A stretch of 64,000 bases of DNA from Avena insularis. Lineage: Eukaryota > Streptophyta > Magnoliopsida > Poales > Poaceae. Under the pieces are notes generated by a model. That model was given only the letters and a program-made list of their open reading frames with translations. It was not told where the DNA came from and did no database searches. Both the position numbers and the translations under genes were made by a program. The first letter of the stretch is position 1; each line of letters opens with the position of its first letter. Location: positions 464,102,740 through 464,166,739 of the forward strand of contig CM042686.1 of assembly GCA_023614405.1 (NCBI GenBank). Reading direction: 5' to 3'. Of the stretch, positions 13,901 through 29,400 are shown piece after piece.

Positions 13901-16900
13901 CCATGTGTGGTCTCTGAAGAGAACACGCATTTCAATCACTCTACTTGTTGTTAATAAAAAGAACACACATGCAATGACACTGGTGGATCCATGTGTGGTC
14001 TCTGAAGAGAACACAAATGGAATGACTCTGGTTGTTCTTGTTAAAAAGAACACACATGCAATGACACTGGTGGATCCATGTGTGGTCTCTGAAGAGAACA
14101 CACATGCAATGACTCTGGTTGTTGTTAGTAAAAAGAGCACACATGCAATGACACTGGTGGATCCATAGGTGGATTGTAAAAAGAGCACACATGCAATGAC
14201 ACTGGTGGATCCATATGTGGTCTCTGAAGAGAACACACATGCAATTATACTGGTGGATCCATATCTGGATTGTGAAAAGAACACACATTTCAATGACACT
14301 GGTGGATCCATATGTGGTATGTGAAAAGAACACACATTTCAATGACTCTAGTTGTTGTTAGTAAAAAGAACACGCATGCAATGACACTGGTGGATCCATG
14401 TGTGGTCTCTGAAAACAACACACATTTCAATGACTCTGGTTGTTGTTAGTAAAAAGAACACACATGCAATGACATTGGTGGATCCATGTGTGGTCTCTGA
14501 AGAGAACACACATGCAATGACTCTGGTTGTTGTTAGTAAAAAGAGCACACATGCAATGACACTTGTGGATCCATAGGTGGATTGTGAAAAGAACACACAT
14601 TTCAATGACACTTGTGGATCCATATGAGGTATGTGAAAAGAACACACATTTCAATGACTCTAGTTGTTGTTAGTAAAAAGAACACACATGCAATGACACT
14701 GGTGGATCCATAGGTGGATTGTGAAAAGAGCACACATGCAATGACACTATTGGATCCATATGTGGTATGTGAAAAGAACACACATGCAATGACTCTAGTT
14801 GTTGTTAGTAAAAAGAACACACATGCAATGACACTTGTGGATCCATATGTGGTATGTGAAAAGAGCACACATTTCAATGACCCTGGTGGATCCATATGTG
14901 GTATGTGAAAAGAAGACACATTTCAATGACTCTGGTTGTTGTTAGTAAAAAGAACACACATGCAATGCCAATGGTGGATCCATAGGGGGATTGTGAAAAG
15001 AGCACACATACAATGACATTGGTGGATCCAAATGTGGTATGTAAGAAGAACACACATGCAATGACTCTGGTGGATCCATATGTGGTATGTGAAAAGAACA
15101 CACATGCAATGACTCTGGTTGTTGTTAGTAAAAAGAACACACATGCAATGACATTGGTGGATTGTGAAAAGAGCACACATGTAATGACTCTGGTTGTTGT
15201 TATTAAAAAGAGCACACATGCAATAACACTGGTAGATCCATATGTGGTATGTGAAAAGAACACACATGCAATGACACTGATTGTTCTTAGTAAAAAGAGC
15301 ACACATGCAATGACACTGGTGGATCCATGTGTGGTCTCTGAAGAGAACACACATTTCAATGACTCTGGTTGTTATTAGTAAAAAGAACACACATGCAATG
15401 ACACTGGTGGATCCATGTGTGGCCTCTGAAGAGAACACACATGTAATGACTCTAATTGTTGTGAGTAAAAAGAGCACACATGCAATGACACTGGTGGATC
15501 CATATGTGGATTGTGAAAAGAACATACATTTCAATGACACTGGTGGATCCATATGTGGTATGTGAAAAGAACACACATTTCAATGACTCTGGTTAGTAAA
15601 AAGAACACACATGCAATGACACTGGTGGATCCATGTGTGGTCTCTGAAGAGAACACACATTTCAATGACTCTGGTTGTTATTAGTACAAAGAACACACAC
15701 GCAATGACACTGGTGGATCCATGTGTGGTCTCTAAAGAGAACACACATGCAATGACTCTGGTTGTTGTTAGTAAAAAGAGCACACATGCAATGACACTAG
15801 TGGATCCATATGTGGATTGTGAAAAGAACACACATTTCAATGACACCGGTGGATCCATATGTGGTATGTGAAAGGAACACACATTGCAATGACTCTTATT
15901 AGTAAAAAGAACACACATGCAATGACACTGGTGGATCCGTGTGTGGTCTCTGAAGAGAACACACATTTCAATGACTCTGGCTGTTATTAGTAAAAAGAAC
16001 ACACATGCAATGACACTGGTGGATCCATGTGTGGTCTCTAAGAAACACACATGCAATGACTCTGGTTGTTGTTAGTAAAAAGAGGACACATGCAATGACA
16101 CTAGTGGATCCATAGGTGGATTGTGAAAAGAACACACATTTCAATGACACTGGTGGATCCATATGTGGTATGTGGAAAGAACACACGTTTCAATGACTGT
16201 GGTTGTTGTTAGTAAAAAGAACACACATTCAATGACACTGGTGGATCCATATGTGGATTGTGAAAAGAACACACATGCAATGACACTAGTGGATCCATAT
16301 GTGGTATGTGAAAAGGACACACATGCAATGACTCTGGTTGTTGTTAGTAAAAAGAACACACATGCAATGACACTGGTGGATCCATGCGTGGTCTCTGAAG
16401 AGAACACACATTTCAATGACTCCAGTTGTTGTTAATAAAAACAACACACATGCAATGACACTGGTTGAACCATGTGTGGTCTCTAAAGAGAACACATATG
16501 CAATGACTCTGGTTGTTGTTAGTAAAAAGAACACACATGCAATGACACTGGTGGATCCATGTGTGGTCTCTGAAGAGAACACACATTTAAATGACTCTGG
16601 TTGTTATTAGTAAAAAGAACACACATGCAATGACACTGGTGCATCCATGTGTGGTCTCTGAAGAGAACACACATGTAATGACTCTGATTGTTTCTAGTAA
16701 AAAGAGCACACATGCAATGACACTGGTGGATCCATATGTGGATTGTGAAAAGAACATACATTTCAATGACACTGGTTAGTAAAAAGAACACACATGCAAT
16801 GACACTGGTGGATCCATGTGTGGTCTCTGAAGAGAACACACATTTCAATGACTCTGGTTGTTATTAGTACAAAGAACACACACGCAATGACACTGGTGGA

Positions 16901-19900
16901 TCCATGTGTGGTCTCTAAAGAGAACACACATGCAATGACTCTGGTTGTTGTTAGTAAAAAGAGCACACATGCAATGACACTAGTGGATCCATATGTGGAT
17001 TGTGAAAAGAACACACATTTCAATGACACCGGTGGATCCATATGTGGTATGTGAAAGGAACACACATTGCAATGACTCTTATTAGTAAAAAGAACACACA
17101 TGCAATGACACTGGTGGATCCATGTGTGGTCTCTGAAGAGAACACACATTTCAATGACTCTCGTTGTTGTTAGTAAAAAGAACACACATGCAATGACACT
17201 GGTGGGCCCATGTGTGGTCTCTGAAGAGAACACACATTTCAATGACACTGGTGGATCCATATGTGGTATGTGAAAAGAACAGTCATGAAATGACTCAAGT
17301 TATAGGTAGTAAAAAGAACACACATGCAATGACACTGGTGGATCCATAGGTGGATTGTGAAAAGAAAACACATGCAATGACACTTGTTGTTGTTATTAAA
17401 AAGAACACACATGCAATGACACGGGTGGATCCATGTGTGATCTCTGTAAAGAACACACATTTCAATCACTCTGGTTGTTGTTAGTAAAAAGAACACACAT
17501 TCAATGACACTGGTGGATCCATGTGTGGTCCCTGAAGAGAACACACATGCAATGACACTTGTAGATCCATAGATGGATTGTCAAAAAAGAACACACATTT
17601 CAATGACACTGGTGGATCCATATGTGGTATGTGAAAAGAACACACATTTCAATGACTCCGGTTGTTGTTAGTAAAAACAACACACATGCAATGACACTGG
17701 TGGATCGATAGGTGGATTGTGAAAAGAGCACACATGCAATGACACTGGTGGATCCATATGTGGTATGTGCAAAGAACACACATGCAATGACTCCAGTTGT
17801 TGTTAGTAAAAAGAAGACACATGGAATGACACTTGTGGATCCATATGTGGTATGTGAAAAGAGCACACATTTCAATGACACTGGTGGATCCATATGTGGT
17901 ATGTGAAAAGAACACACATTTCAATGACTCTGGTTGTTGTTAGTAAAAAGAACACACATGCAATGCCAATGGTGGATCCATAGGTGGATTGTGAAAAGAG
18001 CACACATACAATGACATTGGTGGATCCAAATGTGGTATGTAAGAAGAACAAACATGCAATGACTCTGGTGGATCCATATGTGGTATGTGAAAAGAGCACA
18101 CATTTCAATGACACTGGTGGATCCATATGTGGTATGTGAAAAGAACACACATGCAATGACTCTGGTTGTTGTTAGTAAAAAGAACACACATGCAATGACA
18201 CTGGTGGATTGTGAAAAGAGCACACATGTAATGACTCTGGTTGTTGTTATTAAAAAGAGCACACATGCAATAACAGTGGTAGATCCATATGTGGTATGTG
18301 AGAAGAACACACATGCAATGACACTGATTGTTCTTAGTAAAAAGAACACACATGCAATGACACTGGTGGATCCATGTGTGGTCTCTGAAGAGAACACACA
18401 TGCAATGACTCTGGTTGTTGTTAGTAAAAAGAGCACACATGCAATGACACTGGTGGATCCACATGTGGATAGAAAAAAGAGCACACATGCAATGACACTG
18501 GTGGATCCATATGTGGTATGTGAAAAGAACAAACATGCAATGACTCTGGTTGTTGTTAGTAAAAAGAACACACATGCAATGACACTGGTGGATCCATAGG
18601 TGGATTGTGAAAAGAGCACACATGCAATGACACTGGTGGATCCATATGTGGTCTCTGAAGAGAACACACATGCAATGACTCTGGTTGTTGTTAGTAAAAA
18701 GAGCACACATGCAATGACACTGGTGGATCCACAGGTGGATAGAAAAAAGAGCACACATGCAATGACACTGGTGGATCCATATGTGGTATGTGAAAAGAAC
18801 AAACATGCAATGACTCTGGTTGTTGTTAGTAAAAAGAACACACATGCAATGACACTGGTGGATCCATAGGTGGATTGTGAAAAGAGCACACATGCAATGA
18901 CACTGGTGGATCCATATGTGGTATGTGAAAAGAACACACATGCAATGACTCCAGTTGTTGTTAGTAAAAAGAAGACACATGCAATGACACTTATGGATCC
19001 ATATGTGGTATGTTAAAAGAGCACACATTTCAATGACACTGGTGGATCCATATGTGGTATGTGAAAAGAACACACATTTCAATGACTCTGGTTGTTGTTA
19101 GTAAAAAGAACACACATGCAATGCCAATGGTGGATCCATAGGTGGATTGTGAAAAGAGCACACATACAATGACATTGGTGGATCCAAATGTGGTATGTAA
19201 GAAGAACACACATGCAATGACTCTGGTGGATCCATATGTGGTATGTGAAAAGAGCACACATTTCAATGACACTGGTGGATCCATATGTGGTATGTGAAAA
19301 GAACACACATGCAATGATTCTGGTTGTTGTTAGTAAAAAGAACACACATGCAATGACACTGGTGGATTGTGAAAAGAGCACACATGTAATGACTCTGGTT
19401 GTTGTTATTAAAAAGAGCACCCATGCAATAATAGTGGTAGATCCATATGTGGTATGTGAAAAGAACACACATGCAATGACACTGATTATTGTTAGTAAAA
19501 AGAACACACATGCAATGACACTGGTGGATCCATGTGTGGTCTCTGAAGAGAACACACATGCAATGACTCTGGTTGTTGTTAGTAAAAAGAGCACACATGC
19601 AATGACACTGGTGGATCCACATGTGGATAGTAAAAAGAGCACACATGCAATGATACTGGTGGATCCATATGTGGATTGTGAAAAGAACACACATTTCAAT
19701 GACACTGGTGGATCCATATGTGGTATGTGAAAAGAACACACATTTCAATGACTCTGGTTATTGTTAGTAAAAAGAACACACATGCAATGACACTGGTGGA
19801 TCCATGTGTGGTCTCTGAAGAGAACAGACATTTCAATGACACTGGTGGATCCATATGTGGTATGTGAAAAAAAGAACAGTCATGAAATGACTCTAGTTGT

Positions 19901-22520
19901 TGTTACTAAAAAGAACACACAATCAATGACACTGGTGGATCCATAGGTGGATTGTGAAAAGAACACATGCAATGACACTGGTTGTTGTTAGTAAAAAGAA
20001 CACGCATGCAATGACACTGGTGGATCCATGTGTGGTCTCTGAAAACAACACACATTTCAATGACTCTGGTTGTTGTTAGTAAAAAGAACACACATGCAAT
20101 GACATTGGTGGATCCATGTGTGGTCTCTAAAGAGAACACACATGCAATGACTCTGGTTGTTGTTAGTAAAAAGAGCACACATGCAATGACACTTGTGGAT
20201 CCATAGGTGGATTGTGAAAAGAACACACATTTCAATGACACTTGTGGATCCATATGAGGTATGTGAAAAGAACACACATTTCAATGACTCTAGTTGTTGT
20301 TAGTAAAAAGAACACACATGCAATGACACTGGTGGATCCATAGGTGGATTGTGAAAAGAGCACACATGCAATGACACTATTGGATCCATATGTGGTATGT
20401 GAAAAGAACACACATGCAATGACTCTAGTTGTTGTTAGTAAAAAGAACACGCATGCAATGACACTTGTGGATCCATATGTGGTATGTGAAAAGAGCACAC
20501 ATTTCAATGACCCTGGTGGATCCATATGTGGTATGTGAAAAGAAGACACATTTCAATGACTCTGGTTGTTGTTAGTAAAAAGAACACACATGCAATGCCA
20601 ATGGTGGATCCATAGGTGGATTGTGAAAAGAGCACACATACAATGACATTGGTGGATCCAAATGTGGTATGTAAGAAGAACACACATCCAATGACTCTGG
20701 TAGATCCATATGTGGTATGTGAAAAGAGCACACATTTATATGACACTGGTGGATCCATATGTGGTATGTGAAAAGAACACACATGCAATGACTCTGGTTG
20801 TTGTTAGTAAAAAGAACACACATGCAATGACATTGGTGGATTGTGAAAAGAGCACACATGTAATGACTCTGGTTGTTGTTATTAAAAAGAGCACACATGC
20901 AATAACACTGGTAGATCCATATGTGGTATGTGAAAAGAACACACATGCAATGACACTGAATGTTCTTAGTAAAAAGAGCACACATGCAATGACACTGGTG
21001 GATCCATGTGTGGTCTCTGAAGAGAACACACATTTCAATTACTCTGGTTGTTATTAGTAAAAAGAACACACATGCAATGACACTGGTGGATCCATGTGTG
21101 GCCTCTGAAGAGAACACACATGTAATGACTCTAATTGTTGTGAGTAAAAAGAGCACACATGCAATGACACTGGTGGATCCATATGTGGATTGTGAAAAGA
21201 ACATACATTTCAATGACACTCGTGGATCCATATGTGGTATGTGAAAAGAACACACATTTCAATGACTCTGGTTAGTAAAAAGAACACACATGCAATGACA
21301 TTGGTGGATCCATGTGTGGTCTCTGAAGAGAACACACATTTCAATGACTCTGGTTGTTATTAGTACAAAGAACACACACGCAATGACACTGGTGGATCCA
21401 TGTGTGGTCTCTAAAGAGAACACACATGCAATGACTCTGGTTGTTGTTAGTAAAAAGAGCACACATGCAATGACACTAGTGGATCCATATGTGGATTGTG
21501 AAAAGAACACACATTTCAATGACACCGGTGGATCCATATGTGGTATGTGAAAGGAACACACATTGCAATGACTCTTATTAGTAAAAAGAACACACATGCA
21601 ATGACACTGGTGGATCCGTTTGTGGTCTCTGAAGAGAACACACATTTCAATGACTCTGGCTGTTATTAGTAAAAAGAACACACATGCAATGACACTGGTG
21701 GATCCATGTGTGGTCTCTAAAGAGAACACACATGCAATGACTCTGGTTGTTGTTAGTAAAAAGAGCACACATGCAATGACACTAGTGGATCCATAGGTGG
21801 ATTGTGAAAAGAACACACATTTCAATGACACTGGTGGATCCATATGTGGTATGTGGAAAGAACACGTTTCAATGACTGGTTGTTTTTAGTAAAAAGAACA
21901 CACATTCAATGACACTGGTGGATCCATATGTGGATTGTGAAAAGAACACACATGCAATGACACTAGTGGATCCATATGTGGTATGTGAAAAGGATACACA
22001 TGCAATGACTCTGGTTGTTGTTAGTAAAAAGAACACACATGCAATGACACTGGTGGATCCATGCGTGGTCTCTGAAGAGAACACACATTTCAATGACTCC
22101 AGTTGTTGTTAATAAAAACAACACACATGCAATGACACTGGTTGATCCATGTGTGGTCTCTAAAGAGAACACATATGCAATGACTCTGGTTGTTGTTAGT
22201 AAAAAGAACACACATGCAATGACACTGGTGGATCCATGTGTGGTCTCTGAAGAGAACACACATTAAAATGACTCTGATTGTTATTAGTAAAAAGAACACA
22301 CATGCAATGACACTGGTGCATCCATGTGTGGTCTCTGAAGAGAACACACATGTAATGACTCTGATTGTTGTTAGTAAAAAGAGCACACATGCAATGACAC
22401 TGGTGGATCCATATGTGGATTGTGAAAAGAACATACATTTCAATGACACTGGTTAGTAAAAAGAACACACATGCAATGACACTGGTGGATCCATGTGTGG
22501 TCTCTGAAGAGAACACACAT
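8000..22520. repeat. Three copies of a block of about 2.5 kb (about 8.0-10.5, 14.35-16.8, 20.0-22.5 kb)
   Basis: The same order of rare variants occurs three times. It includes AACACGCATGCAATG, GTCTCTGAAAACAAC, GGATCCATATGAGGTATG, CACTATTGGATCC, CCCTGGTGGATCC, AGAAGACACATTTC, ATGCCAATGGTGG, GTGTGGCCTCTGAAG, TTGTTGTGAGTAAAAAG and TATTAGTACAAAG. Offsets between the copies are about 6394 and 5630 bp. Copy-specific differences are few, for example a missing 98-bp segment between the GGTATGTAAGAAG unit and the next 39-bp unit in the second copy. Confidence 0.7.
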
Positions 22521-25500
22521 TTCAATGACTCTGGTTGTTATTGGTACAAAGAACACACACGCAATGACACTGGTGGATCCATGTGTGGTCTCTAAAGAGA
22601 ACACACATGCAATGACTCTGGTTGTTGTTAGTAAAAAGAGCACACATGCAATGACACTAGTGGATCCATATGTGGATTGTGAAAAGAACACACATTTCAA
22701 TGACACCGGTGGATCCATATGTGGTATGTGAAAGGAACACACATTGCAATGACTCTTATTAGTAAAAAGAACACACATGCAATGACACTGGTGGATCCGT
22801 GTGTGGTCTCTGAAGAGAACACATTTCAATGACTCGCTGTTATTAGTAAAAAGAACACACATGCAATGACATCAGGATCCATGTGTGGTCTCTAAAGAGA
22901 ACACACATGCAATGACTCTGGTTGTTGTTAGTAAAAAGAGCACACATGCAATGACACTAGTGGATCCATAGGTGGATTGTGAAAAGAACACACATTTCAA
23001 TGACACTGGTGGATCCATATGTGGTATGTGGAAAGAACACACGTTTCAATGACTGTGGTTGTTGTTAGTAAAAAGAACACACATTCAATGACACTGGTGG
23101 ATCCATATGTGGATTGTGAAAAGAACACACATGCAATGACACTAGTGGATCCATATGTGGTATGTGAAAAGGACACACATGCAATGACTCTGGTTGTTGT
23201 TAGTAAAAAGAACACACATGCAATGACACTGGTGGATCCATGCGTGGTCTCTGAAGAGAGCACACATTTCAATGACTCCAGTTGTTGTTAATAAAAACAA
23301 CACACATGCAATGACACTGGTTGATCCATGTGTGGTCTCTCAAGAGAACACATATGCAATGACTCTGGTTGTTGTTAGTAAAAAGAACACACATGCAATG
23401 ACACTGGTGGATCCATGTGTGGTCTCTGAAGAGAACACACATTTAAATGACTCTGGTTGTTATTAGTAAAAAGAACACACATGCAATGACACTGGTGCAT
23501 CCATGTGTGGTCTCTGAAGAGAACACACATGTAATGACTCTGATTGTTGTTAGTAAAAAGAGCACACATGCAATGACACTGGTGGATCCATATGTGGATT
23601 GTGAAAAGAACATACATTTCAATGACACTGGTGGATCCATATGTGGTATGTGAAAAGAACACACATTTCAATGACTCTGGTTAGTAAAAAGAACACACAT
23701 GCAATGACACTGGTGGATCCATGTGTGGTCTCTGAAGAGAACACACATTTCAATGACAATAGTAGATCCATATGTGGTATGTGAAAAGAACAATCATGAA
23801 TTGACTGTAGTTGTTGTTAGAAAAAGAACACACATGCAATGACCCTGGTGGATCCATAGGTGGATTGTGAAAAGAACACACATGCAATGACACTGGTGGA
23901 TAGATATGTTGCATGTGAAAAGAACACACATGCAATGACTCTGGTTGTAATTAGTAACAAGAACACACATGCAATGACACTGGTGGATCCATAGGTGGAA
24001 TGTGAAAAGATCACACATGCAATGACACTGGTGGATCCATATGTGGTATGTGAAAAGAACACACATGCAATGACTCCAGTTGTTGTTAGTAAAAAGAACA
24101 CACATGCAATGATACTGGTGGATCCATGTGTGGTCTCTGAAGAGAACACACATTTCAATGACACTGGTGGATCCATATGTGGTATGTGAAAAGAATAGTC
24201 ATGAATTGACTCCAGTTGTAGTTAGTAAAAAGAACACACATGCAATGACACTGGTGGATCCATATGTGGATTGTGAAAAGAGAACACATGCAATGACACT
24301 GGTGAATCCATATGTGGTATGTGAAAAGAACAAACATGCAATGACTCCAGTTGTTGTTAGTAAAAATAACACACATGCAATGACACTGGTGGATCCATAG
24401 GTGGATTGTGAAAATAACACACATGCAATGACATTGGTGGATCTATATGTGGTATGTGAAAAGAACACAAATTTCAATGACAATGGTTGTTGTTAGTAAA
24501 AAGAACACACATGCAATGACACTGGTGAATCCATAGGTGGATTGTGAAAAGAGCACACATGCAATGACACTGGTGGATCCATATGTGGTATGTGAAAAGA
24601 ACACACATGCAATGACTCCCGTTGTTGTTACTAAAAAGAACACACATGCAATGACACTGGTGGATCCATAGGTGGATTGTGAAAAGAGCACACATGCAAT
24701 GACACTGGTGGATCCATATGTGGTATGTGAAAAGAACACACATTTCAATGACTCTGGTTGTTGTTAGTAAAAAGAACACACATGCAATGACACTGGTGGA
24801 TCCATATGTGGATTGTGAAAAGAACACACATGCAATGACACTGGTGGATCCATATGTGGTATGTGAAAAGAACACACATGCAATGACTCTGGTTGTTGTT
24901 AGTTAAAAGAACACACATGCAATGACACCGGTGGATCCATGTGTGGTCTCTGAAGAGAACACGCATTTCAATCACTCTAGTTGTTGTTAATAAAAAGAAC
25001 ACACATGCAATGGATCCATGTGTGGTCTCTGAAGAGAACACACATGCAATGACTCTGGTTGTTCTTGTTAAAAAGAACACATATGCTATGACACTGGTGG
25101 ATCCATGTGTGGTCTCTGAAGAGAACACACATTTCAATGACTCTGGTTGTTATTAGTAAAAAGAACACACATGCAATGACACTGGTGGACCCATGTGTGG
25201 TCTCTGAAGAGAACACACAGGCAATGACTGTGGTTGTTGTTAGTAAAAAGAGCACACATGCAATAACACTGGTGGATCCATAGGTGGATTGTGAAAAGAA
25301 CACAAATTAAAATGACACTGGTGGATCCATATGTGGTATGTGAAAAGAACACACATTTCAATGACTCGTTGTTGTTAGTCAAAAGAACACACATGCAATG
25401 ACACTGGTGGATCCATATGTGGATTGTGAAAGGAACACACATGCAATGACACTGGTGGATCCATATGTGGTATGTGAAAAGAACACACATGCAATGACTC

Positions 25501-26400
25501 TAGCTGTTGTTAGTAAAAAGAACACACATGTAATGACACTGGTGGATCCATGTGTGGTCTCTGAAGAGAACAGACATTTCAATGACTCCAGTTGTTGTTA
25601 ATAAAAATAACACACATGCAATGACACTGGTTGATCCATGTGTGGTCTCTGAAGAGAACACATATGCAATGACTGGTTGTTGTTAGTAAAAGAACACACA
25701 TTCAATGACACTGGTGGATCCATGTGTAGATCTCTGAAGAGAACACATATTTTAAGGACTCTGGTTGTTATTCGTAAAAAGAACACACATGCAATGACAC
25801 TTGTGGATCCATGTGTGGTCTCTGAAGAGAACACACATGCAATGACTCTGGTTGTTGTTAGTAAAATTAGCACACATGCAATGACACTGGTGGATCCATA
25901 TGTGGATTATGAAAAGAACACACATTTCAATGACACTGGTGAATCCATATGTGGTATGTGAAAAGAACACTCATTTCAATGACTCTGGTTGTTGTTAGTA
26001 AAAGAACACACATGCAATGACATCAGGATCCATGTGTGGTCTCTGAAGAGAACACACATTTCAATGACACTGGTGGATCCATATGTGGTATGTGAAAAGA
26101 AGTCATGAAATGACTCAAGTTATAGGTAATAAAAGAACACACATGCAATGACACTGGTGGATCCATAGGTGGATTGTGAAAAGAAAACACATGCAATGAC
26201 ACTTGTTGTTGTTATTAAAAAGAACACACATGCAATGACACGGGTGGATCCATGTGTGATCTCTATAAAGAACACACATTTCAATCACTCTGGTTGTTGT
26301 TAGTAAAAAGAACACACATTCAATGACACTGGTGGATCCATGTGTGGTCCCTGAAGAGAACACACATGCAATGACACTGGTTGTTGTTAGTAAAAAGAGC
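9800..26400. repeat. Long duplication at 13.2-kb offset (about 9.8-13.2 kb and 23.0-26.4 kb)
   Basis: Rare landmarks occur once in each copy at a constant offset of about 13199 bp. The aberrant unit ATAGATATGTTGCATG is at about 10701 and 23900. AATAGTCATGAATTGACTCC is at about 10995 and 24194. The short unit AATGGATCCATGTGTGG is at about 11808 and 25010. The TGACTCAAGTTATAGG landmark is at about 12920 and 26113. Between landmarks the order of unit types is the same, with occasional losses of a few bases in the right copy. Confidence 0.75.
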
Positions 26401-29400
26401 ACACATGCAATGACACTTGTAGATCCATAGATGGATTGTCAAAAAAGAACACACATTTCAATGACACTGGTGGATCCATATGTGGTATGTGAAAAGAACA
26501 CACATTTCAATGACTCAGGTTGTTGTTAGTAAAAACAACACACATGCAATGACACTGGTGGATCCATAGGTGGATATTGAAAAGAGCACATGCAATGACA
26601 CTGGTGGATCCATATGTGGTATGTGCAAAGAACACACATGCAATGACTCCAGTTGTTGTTAGTAAAAAGAAGACACATGCAATGACACTTGTGGATCCAT
26701 ATGTGGTATGTGAAAAGAGCACACATTTCAATGACACTGGTGGATCCATATGTGGTATGTGAAAAGAACACACATTTCAATGACTCTGGTTGTTGTTAGT
26801 AAAAAGAACACACATGCAATGCCAATGGTGGATCCATAGGTGGATTGTGAAAAGAGCACACATACAATGACATTGGTGGATCCAAATGTGGTATGTAAGA
26901 AGAACACACATGCAATGACTCTGGTGGATCCATATGTGGTATGTGAAAAGAGCACACATTTCAATGACACTGGTGGATCCATATGTGGTATGTGAAAAGA
27001 ACACACATGCAATGACTCTGGTTGTTGTTAGTAAAAAGAACACACATGCAATGACACTGGTGGATTATGAAAAGAGCACACATGTAATGACTCTGGTTGT
27101 TGTTATTAAAAAGAGCACACATGCAATAACAGTGGTAGATCCATATGTGGTATGTGAAAAGAACACACATGCAATGACTCTAGCTGTTGTTAGTAAAAAG
27201 AACACACATGCAATGACACTGGTGGATCCATGTGTGGTCTCTGAAGAGAACAGACATTTCAATGACTACAGTTGTTGTTAATAAAAATAACACACATGCA
27301 ATGACACTGGTTGATCCATGTGTGGTCTCTGAAGAGAACACATATGCAATGACTCTGGTTGTTGTTAGTAAAAAGAATACACATGCAATGACACTGGTGG
27401 ATCCATAGGTGGATTGTGAAAAGAGCACACATGCAATGACACTGGTGGATCCATATGTGGTATGTGAAAAGAACACACATTTCAATGACTCTGGTTGTTG
27501 TTAGTAAAAAGAACACACATGCAATGACACTGGTGGATCCATATGTGGATTGTGAAAAGAACACACATGCAATGACACTGGTGGATCCATATGTGGTATG
27601 TGAAAAGAACACACATGCAATGACTCTGGTTGTTGTTAGTTAAAAGAACACACATGCAATGACACCGGTGGATCCATGTGTGGTCTCTGAAGAGAACACG
27701 CATTTCAATCACTCTAGTTGTTGTTAATAAAAAGAACACACATGCAATGGATCCATGTGTGGTCTCTGAAGAGAACACACATGCAATGACTCTGGTTGTT
27801 CTTGTTAAAAAGAACACATATGCTATGACACTGGTGGATCCATGTGTGGTCTCTGAAGAGAACACACATTTCAATGACTCTGGTTGTTATTAGTAAAAAG
27901 AACACACATGCAATGACACTGGTGGACCCATGTGTGGTCTCTGAAGAGAACACACAGGCAATGACTGTGGTTGTTGTTAGTAAAAAGAGCACACATGCAA
28001 TAACACTGGTGGATCCATAGGTGGATTGTGAAAAGAACACAAATTAAAATGACACTGGTGGATCCATATGTGGTATGTGAAAAGAACACACATTTCAATG
28101 ACTCTGGTTGTTGTTAGTAAAAAGAACACACATGCAATGACACTGGTGGATCCATATGTGGATTGTGAAAGGAACACACATGCAATGACACTGGTGGATC
28201 CATATGTGGTATGTGAAAAGAACACACATGCAATGACTCTAGCTGTTGTTAGTAAAAAGAACACACATGTAATGACACTGGTGGATCCATGTGTGGTCTC
28301 TGAAGAGAACAGACATTTCAATGACTCCAGTTGTTGTTAATAAAAATAACACACATGCAATGACACTGGTTGATCCATGTGTGGTCTCTGAAGAGAACAC
28401 ATATGCAATGACTCTGGTTGTTGTTAGTAAAAAGAATACACATGCAATGACACTGGTGGATCCATGTGTGGTCTCTGAAGAACACATATTTCAATGACTG
28501 GTTGTTATTAGTAAAAAGAACACACATGCAATGACACTTGTGGATCCATGTGTGGTCTCTGAAGAGAACACATGCAATGACTCTGGTTGTTGTTAGTAAA
28601 ATTAGCACACATGCAATGACACTGGTGGATCCATATGTGGATTATGAAAAGAACACACATTTCAATGACACTGGTGAATCCATATGTGGTATGTGAAAAG
28701 AACACTCATTTCAATGACTCTGGTTGTTGTTAGTAAAAAGAACACACATGCAATGACACTGGTGGATCCATGTGTGGTCTCTGAAGAGAACACACATTTC
28801 AATGACACTGGTGGATCCATATGTGGTATGTGAAAAGAACAGTCATGAAATGACTCAAGTTATAGGTAGTAAAAAGAACACACATGCAATGACACTGGTG
28901 GATCCATAGGTGGATTGTGAAAAGAAAACACATGCAATGACACTTGTTGTTGTTATTAAAAAGAACACACATGCAATGACACGGGTGGATCCATGTGTGA
29001 TCTCTGTAAAGAACACACATTTCAATCAAACTCGTTGTTGTTAGTAAAAGAACACACATTCAATGACACTGGTGGATCCATGTGTGGTCCCCAAGAGAAC
29101 ACACATGCAATGACACTTTGGTTGTTGTTAGTAAAAGAGCACACATGCAATGACACTTGTAGATCCATAGATGGATTGTCAAAAAGAACACACATTTCAA
29201 TGACCTTTGGTGGATCCATATGTTGTATTTGAACAGAACACACATTTCAATGACTCCGGTTGTTAGTAAAAACAACACACATGCAATGACACTGGTGGAT
29301 CCATAGGTGGATTGTGAAAAGAGCACACATGCAATGACACTGGTGGATCCATATGTGGTATGTGCAAAGAACACACATGCAATGACTCCAGTTGTTGTTA

